DNA from: Planctomycetaceae bacterium
GTDB lineage: Bacteria > Planctomycetota > Planctomycetia > Planctomycetales > Planctomycetaceae
Assembly (NCBI GenBank): GCA_020426505.1
Contig: JAGQPX010000138.1
Location: forward strand, 1 to 64,000
Direction of reading: 5' to 3'
Length of the DNA stretch: 64,000 bases
The translations under genes and the position numbers were made by a program. Shown piece by piece: positions 51,881 to 62,672 of the stretch. The notes below the pieces were generated by a model. That model had not been told where the DNA came from. It ran no database searches and saw only the letters and a program-made list of their open reading frames with translations. The first letter of the stretch is position 1. Each line of letters opens with the position of its first letter.

Positions 51881-54800
51881 ATGATCCACCGTATCCGCGT
51901 TTCCCTCGTTTGTCTCGGATTGTGCCTGTCGACCTTCGCATCGAATGCCCAGGCGCAGTTCTTCGAGACTTCATCCGGGTCGGCCTCGCTGAGCGATTAT
52001 GCCGTACAGGATGATTTCGGCGGGGCCTACATGTTTGGCAACGACGGCGGAACGTACCTGTTGTTCCAGAAGATGATCGGTGACGGAACCGGGTTCACCG
52101 CGAGCTATCAACGAATCGGACTCCGCGCAAAGCTGATTGATCTTGGCGACAGTCATCTGTGGAGTGAAGGACATATGATCATCACCGATGAGAGCCGCAT
52201 GGGCTTCAATCTGGGTGGTGGTTATCGCTGGGTGATTGACGGAAACGTTCTCGGTGTCCACGGCTGGTACGACAATTTCCAGTCGGACCTGAACAACCGC
52301 TATACGCAGACGAGCTTCGGCGTTGAGCTCTTGCATGAAGACGTCGACCTTCGAGCGAATGCGTACTTCCCGTTCGGCGATGAGGAAAACTTCGTCGGCA
52401 TCGCTGATGAAGGTTCGGTGCCCATCTTCGACAAGCGTCGCATCGCCTTCATCGGAACCGCCTATGAAGAGCAGGCCATGAAGGGCTTCGACGCCGAAGT
52501 TGGTGTTCCCATCCTTCGGTTGCCTTGGGCTCGCGCTTACGCTGGCGGGTACTACTACGAGTCACAGGACGGCGAAACTGCCCCCGGTGCAAGAGGCCGC
52601 ATTGAGACAGCGATCTCCGATGACCTGTCGCTGAACTTCTCCATGACCAACGATCGTGTCTTCAACACGAACTACAACCTCGGAGTCGAGTATCGGTTCA
52701 GTGGTGGTGTCGCACCTCCGGTGTGCAATCCGTTCCATGGCTGGAATCGCAAGTACGCTCAAGTGCGACGTCAATGGCCGATCGCGACACGAGTCGCGAC
52801 GGTGCCGGCCTTGTACGACTCCATTAATCCTCGGACGGGTCTGCCCTACAAGGTTACACATGTTGACAACACCAACGCCGCACCGGGCGACGGCACATTC
52901 GAGAATCCATTCCAAAGTTTGCCGTCAACGGCTCCCGGCTCCGACTTTGTCCTTGTGCGTACCGGTGTCGGAGAGACTCTCGGCAACATCACACTCGATC
53001 CGTTCACACGGATGCTGGGTGAAGGCAAACCGTATCGGTTCGTCGACGCTCGTCGCGGCGAGTTCCTGCTGCCCGAAGCATTCGGACGCACAGGACCGGC
53101 CCCCATTCTGCGGCCAACAACCCTGATGCGTGACGTAATCACGATCGCCAGCAATGTGGAGGTCAACAACTTCATCATCCGTGCCCCGGGCCAGACGGCG
53201 ATCGGCGGCATGGACGTCACCAACTTCCTGATTGAATCGATCGGTGGCAACGCGGAGAATGGCATCAACATCGTCAACGCCAGTGGACATGGCACGATTC
53301 GCGGCTTCGGTGCACCGGGGATCCCGTTCCTGCTGACCGACACGGGTATCTTCGTCAGCAACACGGGTGGTGATCCGCTGCACCTTGATCTCGAAAGCAT
53401 TTACACAACAAGCGGTGAAGTGGGCGTGCAAATCGCCGCAGCGGGTGGGAACATTCACTCAACCGTCAACGGCATGCGTGCTGACAACCACATGAACGCG
53501 GGTCTGATTCTCAGCGCTCTGGCGGGCAGCGAGCAGGTCACTCGTGTCAACGATGCAGTCATCAGAAGCTCATTGAACGAAACCGACCGCGGCATTGTGC
53601 TGGATGTGGCGAACGGCGGTGCCATGGCAGCCACCATGACCAATGTCGGCGCTGACGGCAACGGCGACCTGTTCCAGGCGAATGTGACCGACGGCAGTTT
53701 GAATGCCACGATCACGAACCCGAACAGCCTGCCCTACATTTTCTCGAACAGCCGCATGGGCAATGGTGTCAAATTCAATCTCGACAATGCCGTTGGCCGC
53801 ACGACCTTCAACGGACTGGTCGCTGATCGCAACGACGTCGACGGCCTCAACGCTGAGGCCACCGGGATGCTCAACGATTACACGATCAACGTGATCGACA
53901 GCGAACTCGTTGCGAATGGTGATGACAACATCGACACCACCGTCACGGGTGGAGCCGACCTGCGTCTGTTTGTCGATCCAACACTTGCAGTCCTCTCACA
54001 AAACGGCAGTGGCTTCGAGTTTGAGGTCCGCGATCCCGGCTCCGTGTTGATCGCAGACTTCATCGAGACCAACCTGTCACAGAACGCATTGCATGCAGTC
54101 GACGGTACGGTCCTGAATGGCGGCTATGCCAATCTGGCGATGTTGAACTCGCTCGCAACGGATTCCGGAGTCAATGGACTGAACCTCAACATTGATCGCA
54201 ATGCCGAGTTCCGTGGGTTCTTCGACACAGGATCGTTCAGCCGCAGCGGAGCGAATGGTGTCGAAGTCGCGGTCTCCGATGGATCAAACGCCGAGTTGAA
54301 CTTCTTCAACAACCCAGCCGATCACAACGGCGCGAACGGTTTGCTGTTCGAGGTTTCCGGTGGAATCAACGGGGGAAGCAATCTAGTCCTCAACGTGATG
54401 AACGGCGACTTCTCCGACAACCCACTCGCCAATGTTCGTGGTTCCTCGGACGGAGCCGGTTCACTGGCAACGCTTAATTTCACCAATACCACCGCCAGCA
54501 ACCGGGCAACGGTCGGCGGCTTAGTGCTTGATGCCACTCATGGTGGTCGAATCAACACCAACTGGAATCTCGGCACGATCTCGAACATTCTCAACGACGG
54601 CGTGCGAGCCAATGTCGACGGCCCGGGGAGCCACATCGACCTCAACCTCGCGGGGTTGACGATTCAGAACAATCTTGGAAACGGCGTCGAAGGTTCGATC
54701 ACGAACGGTGGTCCCGGCTCTGTGCTGGACATCAATTTGACCAACACCACAGTGCAGTTCAACGCGGGAAATGGTGTCGATGTGACTGTCGACGGCCCCG

Positions 54801-57800
54801 GTGCGACGAGTCATGTGGACTTTGTGAACTCCCCCATCGTCCAGAACGTGGGCGACGGGTTCGAGTTCGACGTGCTCGGTGGTGCCGATCTCATAGCGAC
54901 AGCGACGGGTGCCGGAAGCTTCAGCGGAAACGGTCAACGAGCCTGGCACGGAACGATCGACGGCATGGGTTCGGCAGCCGCTCTGAGTGTCACCGGAATC
55001 GACGGCGACTTCTCCGGTCTGGAGGGGGGACGATTCGATGTCACTGGCGGTGGACTGTTCAACCTGACGATGTTCGACGTCAACGTAACCGGCAGCGGCC
55101 TGGACGGATTACTTACATCGGTTGACGGCCCCATGAGCCGAGCCAATTTGCGATTGGACACCGTGCGATTACGAAACAATGGCCAGGCCGGCATGGGTGA
55201 CGGCTTCCAGGCCGTCGCATCAAACGATGCCTACGTGTTGTCTGAGTTGGACAACATGATGGCGACCGGTAACCGCGACAACGGCTTCCGCTTCGACACC
55301 ACCACCGGAGCGATCTCAATGGCATCCTTCATGGATCCAAACGCGACCGAGAACGGGCGTGCCGGCCTCCGTTTCAACACGGACATGGCAGGACGCTCCT
55401 CGATCAGGGTGGAAGGTGGCTCGTTCTCGAACAACGGGACAGCCTTCCCGGCGAGCGGCGTCGAAGGCCTCGTCCGTGGTCTGGGAACAACAGCGAACGT
55501 CTTCTTCGATGGCTCAACTTCCGACATGAACTCGCGTCACGGCTTCGACCTCCAGGTCGACACCGGAGCCCGTTTGACGGCAAAGCTCGTCACCTTCGGA
55601 ACCAACGGAGTCCTCTCCGCATCAGACAACTCCCTGAGCGGTGTCCGGTTCAACGCACTCAACGGCGGCCCCACTCACGGCAACCTGTTGATGCTGGGAG
55701 CAAATCAAATCAACAACAACAGCGAGTATGGTGTTGATTACGATGCCCTCAACATCGAACAGGCGATTGCCGGCTTTGACGGCTCCGCCAGCAGCAACGG
55801 CTTCGACGGCGTCAACATCCGCATGGAAGGCGTCACTCGCGGGTCCGTGCACGTCCCCGGTAATTCGGTCGTCATCAGCAACAATGGCGGTGACGGATAT
55901 AGTGCAACCGTCATCAACACAACGCTCGGTCCGATCAACGTCGGTCCGTTTAACACGCCTACGGGCATCGTTGATACCGTGCAAGGCCTGTCGATCGACT
56001 CTGTCACGGCGGAAAGCAACATGGGCCACGGTATCGTCTTTCGGGGAATCGACTCCACAATTGTCGACGGTGAGTTTGTCAACAACCTCGCGAATGAAAA
56101 CCAGGGCAACGGTTTGTTCGTGATGCTGACGAACACGATGGCTGACAACCTTCATGTCAACACGAACAATGCCTCCGACAATACTCTGAACGGTATCAAC
56201 GTCGAACTCATCGGCAGCCCGATCGACGGCCTGCAGATGAACGACAATGGCACGCTGAGCGCAGGGACGCAAAACGTCGGCCTGACGTTCTTCATTCAGG
56301 GCCAAACACTCGTTGATCCGTTCAGCATCTCAAACAGTTCGGATCCGGGCGTCGATATCACGAACTTCAGCTTCGACCTCTCGACTTCTGTCACGAGCGC
56401 GATCTTCAACACCGAGACCGGTGCATTTACCGCCTTTGCTCCAGTCGCGGGAACGGACGTCACAACTGGCCTGACGGCTGTCAACGGAACGGCTGTGCCG
56501 CCATATCCCAATGGCCTCGTTCCTGACTTCACACAACTACTCGCGTTGGACTTCAACGACTTCAACGCGGGCGAGACCTTCATCTGGAATATCGATACGG
56601 ACCTAACCCCCGGCGGCGATGAAGCTGTCTTCGGAAATGAACTGATTGGATCAAGCGTCGTCGTCGACTTCTCGAACGGGGCGCAGCTCACGGGTGCTCT
56701 GATGGCGGTTCCCGGTCAGCCGGATGCCTCCATCTTCATCGCAACAGGCGGCACCGGACTCGGTGGTGCGGTGGCGAATAACGGGCTCAACGGAATTCGA
56801 TTGTTCGCGGACAATTCTGACCTGACCAACCTCAGCATGTCGGGCAACGTCTCGATGGCCAATGGAGATTCGGGCGTCTTGATTGACACCATCAACGGCT
56901 CGGATGTCACCGGAGCGACACTCGCCAGCAACGATCTCACAATGAACGGCAACGGCGGACTCGTGCTGGACTTCGATAACTCCAGCCTCACCGATGCGAC
57001 CATCAGTGACAGCAACATCAGCAGCAACACGGGTGATGGCATCCTGTTCGACTTCATGAACTCACCCATCACCAATCTGACGATTCAGGATAACCCGAAC
57101 ATCGATCAGAACACGGGCAACGGTGTCAACTTCCAGATGGTCAACTCGAACATCAACGGACTCTTGATGGACAACAACGGAATCGGCACAGTGATTCCAC
57201 CGACTCCTGCTGGTGCGTTCGACATCACACTCAACCTGCAGGCCGGTTTGACGCCGACGCAGATTGCCGCGTTCCAGGCAGCTGAGCAACGATGGGAATC
57301 CATCATCACCGGAGATGTCCCGGACATCGGGTTGATCGACGACCTGGTGATCGATGCCAGTGTCGTCGCCATTGATGGACCTGGTGGCATCCTCGGACAG
57401 GCCGGTCCGGATGGACTCCGTGCCGGAAGCTTCATCCCCTTCTCAGGAATCATGCAGTTCGACTCGGCAGACCTTGCTGCACTTGAAGCCGCCGGTCAAC
57501 TGGAGGAAGTCATTCTGCACGAAATGGGTCACGTCCTCGGCTTCGGCACCATCTGGGACAACCTCGGTCTAATCGCCGGTCCCGCGAGCATCGGTGGGAT
57601 GGATCCACGGTTCACGGGTGCTCAGGCAACCGCTCAGTACAACGCCATCTTCGGAAACATGGATGCTGACATCCCGGTGGAAGCAACAGGTGGTCCCGGC
57701 ACAGCCGACAGCCACTGGCGTGAGACGGTCTTCACCAACGAGCTGATGACTGGGTTCCTTGATCCGGGCGTGACGAATCCCATTAGTGCGGTCACCATCG

Positions 57801-60754
57801 CTCAGTTTGCTGACCTGGGCTACACGGTCGACCTCACGCAGGCAGATCCGTTCATTCCGGCTCCGCTGATCGGTCCCGGACCAACCATCGTAGGAGATGT
57901 CCTGCGTCCCTCCGAGGAGCAGATCGTTGATCCCAGCGAGGCGGCGTCCTCAGGTATCGCAGCCCTTCAAATCGGTTCAGCCGGGATCACAGCACTCCAG
58001 GCCATCCAACAGAACGGACTCCACGGTATCAACATCAGCCTGACCAACAGTGATCTGACCGGCGGCGTCCTGAGAGACAACATCGTTGCCGGTCACACCG
58101 GAGGTGACGGTGTCCGCCTTGTCAATCCGACGACGATGGGCAACGCGATCGAACTGGACTTCGACGGAAACACGATCAACGGCAACACTGGTGGACGTGG
58201 CGTCAACATGGTCCTCTCTCAGGCCGACATCAACTCGATGTTCACGGACAACGAGATTGCCGCAAACGGTTCTCAGGCCGTGAACATTGATCTCTCGAAC
58301 AGTGTCGCCGCGAACCTGACCCTCACCGGCAACACGCTCTCTGGAAACGGCGCCGAAGGACTCCTCGTCTCCGCGACAGACATGGTGACGCTTGACACAT
58401 TCAACGTGGATGGAAACACCGCGTCGAACAATGGCAACGACGGGATCGGTCTGTTCATGACCGATGCTACCAGTGCTCCGACGATCGACATCAACAACAA
58501 CACGGCCAACGAAAACGGTGCCAACGGCCTGCATGTCGCACTCTCCGGAACCGCCTCGATTGGCACACTCAATGTCGATGGCAACACGGCTGTTGATAAC
58601 GCCGATGATGGCATTCTGATCGAGACGGGCAGCCCCAATACGATCAACTCCATCTCCGTCAGTGACTCTGTCGACATCTCCGGCAACGGTGCAAACGGCA
58701 TCGAGATCATCCTCAGCAGCGTGCTGAGCACTCCGGATGTCGCTGTGAACGGAAATAGCGTGACGGGGAATACCCTTGGCGGTATCGTCCTCGCAGCCAC
58801 GAGCACACCACTGGGAGCGGTGACCGTGGACGGCAACATGGTGCTCAATAACGCTGGTGGAGACGGAATCTTGTTGCAGTTCGACAATGCCGTCACGGAC
58901 AGCGTCTCGATTTCGGATAACCTCATCGGAGGAGCGAGCGGCAACGGCATCAACCTCGACCTCGTTGCGTCCCCGATCAATGACCTTCAGATCAACAACA
59001 ACATGATGGGCATGGCTTTCGGTGGGACGTCGGACGTCGTGGGACTGGGCTTCTTCATCGACGGAAACACGTTCGGCCAGCCGTTCAGCATCGAGAACAC
59101 CTCTGACGTTGGTAACGACATCACACTTTTCCAATTCGACCTGTCCACGGCTGTGCTTGGACCTGACCTCAACTTCAACACCGAGACGGGTGCTGCCCTT
59201 CCATTCGCCCCTGAGAACGGGACGGAAGTGACGACGGGCTTGGCAGTCGTCAACGGGAATAATGTACCTCCGTTCCCGCCGAACACGGTTCCCGACTTCT
59301 CCCAGCAACTGGTCTTGGGATTCACCGACTTCAACGCGACTGAGGTTTTCGAATGGGTCGTCGATGTTGATCAAACCGTCGGAGGTGAAGAGGGAGTCAC
59401 AGGAGACGAACTCATCGGCTCGTCGGTCATCGTCGACTTCTCGAATGGTTCTCAGTTGACGGGAGCCCTGATGGCAGTGCCGGGCAACCTTGACGCGTCG
59501 ATCTTCGTCGCAACAGGCGGCAATGTGGTTCCCCCATCGACAGGTGACGGCATTCGCATCAGCGCGACAGCCGGCTCAAACATTGGGACAATGAACGTCG
59601 ATGACAATACCATCGCAGGCAGCGGAGCACATGGCATCGAGATGATCGTTGCCGACAGCACACTGCCGGGCATGGCTTCCATCAGCGGCAACACGATCTC
59701 CAATCATGCCAGCGGCGATGCCATCCGCATCATCGATCCTGACACCAACAACACGGCCTTCGGAATCACGTTCGACAACAACACATTGGTGAACAATACC
59801 GGCGGCTCCGGGATGAGTCTCAGCTTCGGAAACGAGTCTGGCGAATTCACGGGAGTCATCTCAGATTCCGAGATCACTGGCAATGGTGGTGACGGCGTCA
59901 GCATCCAGAACACGGCTTCCGCGAATGCCGTCAACATCGACATGACGGGCGTGACCTCAAGTGACAACGCGGGTCGTGGTGTGTTCGTGGCCGCGACGAA
60001 TGACAACGGTGCACGCAGCACGTTCAACATCGGAGAGATCGGTGGTGCGATCAACACCTTCGAAGGAAATGGACAGGACGCTGTTGTTTTCCGAACTCAG
60101 GCGACCGCGGTCGACCAAACCCAATCGGCTGCTAACACCGATGTCATGGTTCTGGATGGCCAGAATGATCCGGCCGTCGGTGCTTACATCGACAGCGGTA
60201 GCAATGATTTGGTCCGGGCCACGATGAATCTGCTCAATGCCCGCGTCTTCGGCAATGGCGGAAATGGTGTGGTCCTGGAAGTCGGCAGCAACACTCTGAT
60301 GAACTCGCAGATCGCAGGATTGCAGGCAGGAAGCAACGGTGGAGATGACGTCGTCATCACGCCGATTGTTTCGGTCGACCCGCCGGATTCGATCGACGAT
60401 TTGAATCCCAACATGGACACGCTCGTCTTCGACCCGGTGGCTCATCTCGACCTGGCATTGGGAGCTGCAGACACGAACAATGACATGATCCCCGATGCGA
60501 CCGCTGCCACGCGAAATACGGGCGATGCCATCACAGTGAACTTCACGGGAGACGACTTCACGAACCTGGATCCGTTCAAGAACGACCGTGCAGTGCGACT
60601 CTTCGGGCAGATTCAGATTCTGGGTCAGTTGAACTCGCCTCAGAACGTGTTCTCGACCGGAGGCGTCATCACCGACATCGAAGCACTGTTCAACGTCCCC
60701 GGTCAGTTCTTCATCATCCCGGCGAACACCTTCCCGGATAACACGGTCCCCTGA
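51881..60754 (+). CDS. Giant inverse-autotransporter-like beta-helix protein with embedded metalloprotease
   Basis: 2957 residues from the ATG opening the signal peptide (MIHRIRVSLVCLGLCLS, cleavage after AQA near residue 25); upstream starts at 51746 and 51686 add an unlikely tail. Residues about 30-277 resemble the inverse autotransporter (intimin/invasin) beta-barrel: alternating aromatic strands such as FGVELLHEDVDLRANAYFPFG and a final GVEYRFSGG. Residues from about 310 form a right-handed beta-helix, entered by APGDGTFENPFQSL and rich in NNxxNGxxF turns. Residues about 1775-2000 are a leishmanolysin-like zinc protease with HEMGHVLGFGTIW at residue 1880 and HWRETVFTNELMTGFL downstream. 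Two copies of a 160-residue module (about 1467-1625 and 2387-2547) flank it. Likely surface displayed. Confidence 0.85.
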   Translation: MIHRIRVSLVCLGLCLSTFASNAQAQFFETSSGSASLSDYAVQDDFGGAYMFGNDGGTYLLFQKMIGDGTGFTASYQRIGLRAKLIDLGDSHLWSEGHMIITDESRMGFNLGGGYRWVIDGNVLGVHGWYDNFQSDLNNRYTQTSFGVELLHEDVDLRANAYFPFGDEENFVGIADEGSVPIFDKRRIAFIGTAYEEQAMKGFDAEVGVPILRLPWARAYAGGYYYESQDGETAPGARGRIETAISDDLSLNFSMTNDRVFNTNYNLGVEYRFSGGVAPPVCNPFHGWNRKYAQVRRQWPIATRVATVPALYDSINPRTGLPYKVTHVDNTNAAPGDGTFENPFQSLPSTAPGSDFVLVRTGVGETLGNITLDPFTRMLGEGKPYRFVDARRGEFLLPEAFGRTGPAPILRPTTLMRDVITIASNVEVNNFIIRAPGQTAIGGMDVTNFLIESIGGNAENGINIVNASGHGTIRGFGAPGIPFLLTDTGIFVSNTGGDPLHLDLESIYTTSGEVGVQIAAAGGNIHSTVNGMRADNHMNAGLILSALAGSEQVTRVNDAVIRSSLNETDRGIVLDVANGGAMAATMTNVGADGNGDLFQANVTDGSLNATITNPNSLPYIFSNSRMGNGVKFNLDNAVGRTTFNGLVADRNDVDGLNAEATGMLNDYTINVIDSELVANGDDNIDTTVTGGADLRLFVDPTLAVLSQNGSGFEFEVRDPGSVLIADFIETNLSQNALHAVDGTVLNGGYANLAMLNSLATDSGVNGLNLNIDRNAEFRGFFDTGSFSRSGANGVEVAVSDGSNAELNFFNNPADHNGANGLLFEVSGGINGGSNLVLNVMNGDFSDNPLANVRGSSDGAGSLATLNFTNTTASNRATVGGLVLDATHGGRINTNWNLGTISNILNDGVRANVDGPGSHIDLNLAGLTIQNNLGNGVEGSITNGGPGSVLDINLTNTTVQFNAGNGVDVTVDGPGATSHVDFVNSPIVQNVGDGFEFDVLGGADLIATATGAGSFSGNGQRAWHGTIDGMGSAAALSVTGIDGDFSGLEGGRFDVTGGGLFNLTMFDVNVTGSGLDGLLTSVDGPMSRANLRLDTVRLRNNGQAGMGDGFQAVASNDAYVLSELDNMMATGNRDNGFRFDTTTGAISMASFMDPNATENGRAGLRFNTDMAGRSSIRVEGGSFSNNGTAFPASGVEGLVRGLGTTANVFFDGSTSDMNSRHGFDLQVDTGARLTAKLVTFGTNGVLSASDNSLSGVRFNALNGGPTHGNLLMLGANQINNNSEYGVDYDALNIEQAIAGFDGSASSNGFDGVNIRMEGVTRGSVHVPGNSVVISNNGGDGYSATVINTTLGPINVGPFNTPTGIVDTVQGLSIDSVTAESNMGHGIVFRGIDSTIVDGEFVNNLANENQGNGLFVMLTNTMADNLHVNTNNASDNTLNGINVELIGSPIDGLQMNDNGTLSAGTQNVGLTFFIQGQTLVDPFSISNSSDPGVDITNFSFDLSTSVTSAIFNTETGAFTAFAPVAGTDVTTGLTAVNGTAVPPYPNGLVPDFTQLLALDFNDFNAGETFIWNIDTDLTPGGDEAVFGNELIGSSVVVDFSNGAQLTGALMAVPGQPDASIFIATGGTGLGGAVANNGLNGIRLFADNSDLTNLSMSGNVSMANGDSGVLIDTINGSDVTGATLASNDLTMNGNGGLVLDFDNSSLTDATISDSNISSNTGDGILFDFMNSPITNLTIQDNPNIDQNTGNGVNFQMVNSNINGLLMDNNGIGTVIPPTPAGAFDITLNLQAGLTPTQIAAFQAAEQRWESIITGDVPDIGLIDDLVIDASVVAIDGPGGILGQAGPDGLRAGSFIPFSGIMQFDSADLAALEAAGQLEEVILHEMGHVLGFGTIWDNLGLIAGPASIGGMDPRFTGAQATAQYNAIFGNMDADIPVEATGGPGTADSHWRETVFTNELMTGFLDPGVTNPISAVTIAQFADLGYTVDLTQADPFIPAPLIGPGPTIVGDVLRPSEEQIVDPSEAASSGIAALQIGSAGITALQAIQQNGLHGINISLTNSDLTGGVLRDNIVAGHTGGDGVRLVNPTTMGNAIELDFDGNTINGNTGGRGVNMVLSQADINSMFTDNEIAANGSQAVNIDLSNSVAANLTLTGNTLSGNGAEGLLVSATDMVTLDTFNVDGNTASNNGNDGIGLFMTDATSAPTIDINNNTANENGANGLHVALSGTASIGTLNVDGNTAVDNADDGILIETGSPNTINSISVSDSVDISGNGANGIEIILSSVLSTPDVAVNGNSVTGNTLGGIVLAATSTPLGAVTVDGNMVLNNAGGDGILLQFDNAVTDSVSISDNLIGGASGNGINLDLVASPINDLQINNNMMGMAFGGTSDVVGLGFFIDGNTFGQPFSIENTSDVGNDITLFQFDLSTAVLGPDLNFNTETGAALPFAPENGTEVTTGLAVVNGNNVPPFPPNTVPDFSQQLVLGFTDFNATEVFEWVVDVDQTVGGEEGVTGDELIGSSVIVDFSNGSQLTGALMAVPGNLDASIFVATGGNVVPPSTGDGIRISATAGSNIGTMNVDDNTIAGSGAHGIEMIVADSTLPGMASISGNTISNHASGDAIRIIDPDTNNTAFGITFDNNTLVNNTGGSGMSLSFGNESGEFTGVISDSEITGNGGDGVSIQNTASANAVNIDMTGVTSSDNAGRGVFVAATNDNGARSTFNIGEIGGAINTFEGNGQDAVVFRTQATAVDQTQSAANTDVMVLDGQNDPAVGAYIDSGSNDLVRATMNLLNARVFGNGGNGVVLEVGSNTLMNSQIAGLQAGSNGGDDVVITPIVSVDPPDSIDDLNPNMDTLVFDPVAHLDLALGAADTNNDMIPDATAATRNTGDAITVNFTGDDFTNLDPFKNDRAVRLFGQIQILGQLNSPQNVFSTGGVITDIEALFNVPGQFFIIPANTFPDNTVP

Positions 60755-60780
60755 TCGACACGGACAACCGATTTTCCAGC

Positions 60781-60811
60781 GACCCGGATTTCTTCTGAAT
60801 CCGGGTCGTTT
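60781..60811 (+). terminator. Intrinsic terminator of the giant gene
   Basis: GACCCGGATT-tcttctg-AATCCGGGTC, a perfect 10-bp stem followed by GTTTTCGTT, 26 nt past the stop codon. Clear rho-independent terminator, so the downstream exosortase gene is probably not on the giant gene's transcript. Confidence 0.85.
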
Positions 60812-61033
60812 TCGTTGACCATGCAGTAACCAAGACGATTTCATGCTCCCAATCATTGCAGTGACTGAGCAGCAATGGGCGATTACCCGACATCGACTGG
60901 TGGAAAACACTCTTGGATGACGAATATCACTGTTGAGTCATCGAACGCGCAGTGATTGATCGCAAGGGATTCCGGCAAAAACTGCGCGTCGACCGTTCGG
61001 AGTCCTTTGTCGTTGCTGGTCCGTATCGAACGC

Positions 61034-62668
61034 ATGATGCTTGCTGATGCTGAGATCAGAGATTCGCAACAAGTCACGCACGCATCTTGGCCAAAGGTGT
61101 TGCTGGTGCTGACGGTTGTTGGTGCGCATCTTCCGTTGCTCACCAGTCATCTTGCGGGGCTTTGGCATCGGCCGCACTTCCGGTTTCTGCCACTCCTGAT
61201 GCTGGTGTGTATCTACCTCTTCTGGCGGCGTTGGCCTCGACGTTCTGAGGTCCCGTATGTTGCTGCGCCGGTCCTGGAGTTGGCTCTCGCGGGTTTGTCG
61301 ATCGTCTTGCTCGCCGCGGGAATCTTGTTGAATTCGCCCTTCCTCGGCACTGCATCAGCCATTTTTGCGATTGGCTACCTGGTCATTTCTTTTGCCGGAG
61401 TCCGTGTCATCGAATCGTGCATCGGGGTCTGGGCACTGCTGTGGGTGCTTCTGCCCCCCCCGCTCGGTTATGACTTGGCGTTGATCGCGCGGCTGCAATC
61501 CTGGACGTCCGCTCGTGCCAGCGAAATCCTCGACCTGTTGAGTATTGACCACCTGATGTCGGGCAATGTGCTGACGATGGCCAATACCACCTTCTTCGTT
61601 GATGAAGCATGCAGCGGAGTGCATTCACTGTTCGCGCTGGTTGGGTATACAGCAGTCTTCGTCGTCTACTCAAGAAGAGGTTTGCGACGAAGTCTGCTGC
61701 TGCTCGCCGCAACGATTCCCTGGGCGCTGTTTCTCAACGTGATTCGTATCGTAACGATCGCGATCGGTCACTCTCGCTTCCAGATCGATCTTTCGACTGG
61801 TTGGTTACACGAAGTCCTTGGGTTCCTGACGTTTGTCCTCGCATTGGCGATGACGCTCAGCACTGATCAATTGCTCGGTAGTCTAGGATACGGCCTTTGG
61901 ACAGTCTGGATGGCTCTTCGCCGAATCACCGGAGTGGGGCGGCGGAGATCACGAGGGGCTTCATCGGGTGTGCGGACAACCCACCGTAGGCGTGTGCCGC
62001 TTCAGAAGATTTTTCGCTGGCCGGTCTCCGTTCGCGTGCTGAGTTTGACGGCACTTTGCATCTATGGGGTGATGGGACTGACTCAAGTGACGGGGGCAAC
62101 AGCGACCGGAACAAGCCAGTCGTCCTGGGAAGCACTCAGCAACCTCAACGAAGAGACGCTTCCGAAATCCCTCTGTGGATTCGACCGTCAAGTCTATGAG
62201 ATCGAAGAACGGGACTGGTCAAGTGACTTGGGACGCTCATCGCAGATCTGGACATACGGGAATCAGCGGATGAAGTGCGTTCTATCCCTGGACTTCCCGT
62301 TCTTCGGCTGGCACGAATTGACCAGGTGCTACGCTGGCCTGGGTTGGCAATTGAAGGACCGCGAAGTCGAAAGTCATTCGGAGGACGGATGGCACGCTGC
62401 CTCCGCGACACTGACGAACGAAACTGGTGAAACGGCCATACTCGTCTATGGGTTTCTGAATGAACGTGGAGAGATGCTTGCGCCTCCTGCGGAACTTGGA
62501 GTAAAACGAATCGTCGATCGCATCCAACGTCAATCAGCGCTGCAAATCCAGGTCTTTTGCCCTTCGACGCGACCGCTGTCGGCATCCGACCGCGAACAGG
62601 TGCGAGCCGTATTTCGCCAGGCGGTTCAGAGAGCGAAACCCGTTGTTTCAGAATCAGCCCGGAGGTAA
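61034..62668 (+). CDS. xrtU: Exosortase resembling planctomycete type U
   Basis: 544 residues from the chosen ATG (ATG pair at 61034 and 61037); the longer frame upstream is unlikely. An N-terminal half with about 8 membrane helices carries the exosortase triad: Cys193 (DEACSGVHS), Arg238 (NVIRI) and His259 (LHEVLG). The C-terminal 200 residues form an extracytoplasmic domain like EpsI, beginning after a last membrane helix (VRVLSLTALCIYGVMGL). Exosortases cleave and anchor PEP-CTERM-type surface proteins. It precedes a TPR gene by 4 nt. No target with a recognisable sorting tail lies in this window. The symbol is assigned by resemblance only. Confidence 0.85.
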   Translation: MMLADAEIRDSQQVTHASWPKVLLVLTVVGAHLPLLTSHLAGLWHRPHFRFLPLLMLVCIYLFWRRWPRRSEVPYVAAPVLELALAGLSIVLLAAGILLNSPFLGTASAIFAIGYLVISFAGVRVIESCIGVWALLWVLLPPPLGYDLALIARLQSWTSARASEILDLLSIDHLMSGNVLTMANTTFFVDEACSGVHSLFALVGYTAVFVVYSRRGLRRSLLLLAATIPWALFLNVIRIVTIAIGHSRFQIDLSTGWLHEVLGFLTFVLALAMTLSTDQLLGSLGYGLWTVWMALRRITGVGRRRSRGASSGVRTTHRRRVPLQKIFRWPVSVRVLSLTALCIYGVMGLTQVTGATATGTSQSSWEALSNLNEETLPKSLCGFDRQVYEIEERDWSSDLGRSSQIWTYGNQRMKCVLSLDFPFFGWHELTRCYAGLGWQLKDREVESHSEDGWHAASATLTNETGETAILVYGFLNERGEMLAPPAELGVKRIVDRIQRQSALQIQVFCPSTRPLSASDREQVRAVFRQAVQRAKPVVSESARR

Positions 62669-62672
62669 CGCC

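Noticed and set aside
57977..59374. Antisense open frame of 465 codons within the giant gene
   Set aside because: It arises from the codon bias of the Asn/Gly-rich sense strand; no signal peptide, domain or start context is visible. The same holds for long antisense frames near 18048-18821 in the beta-helix gene.
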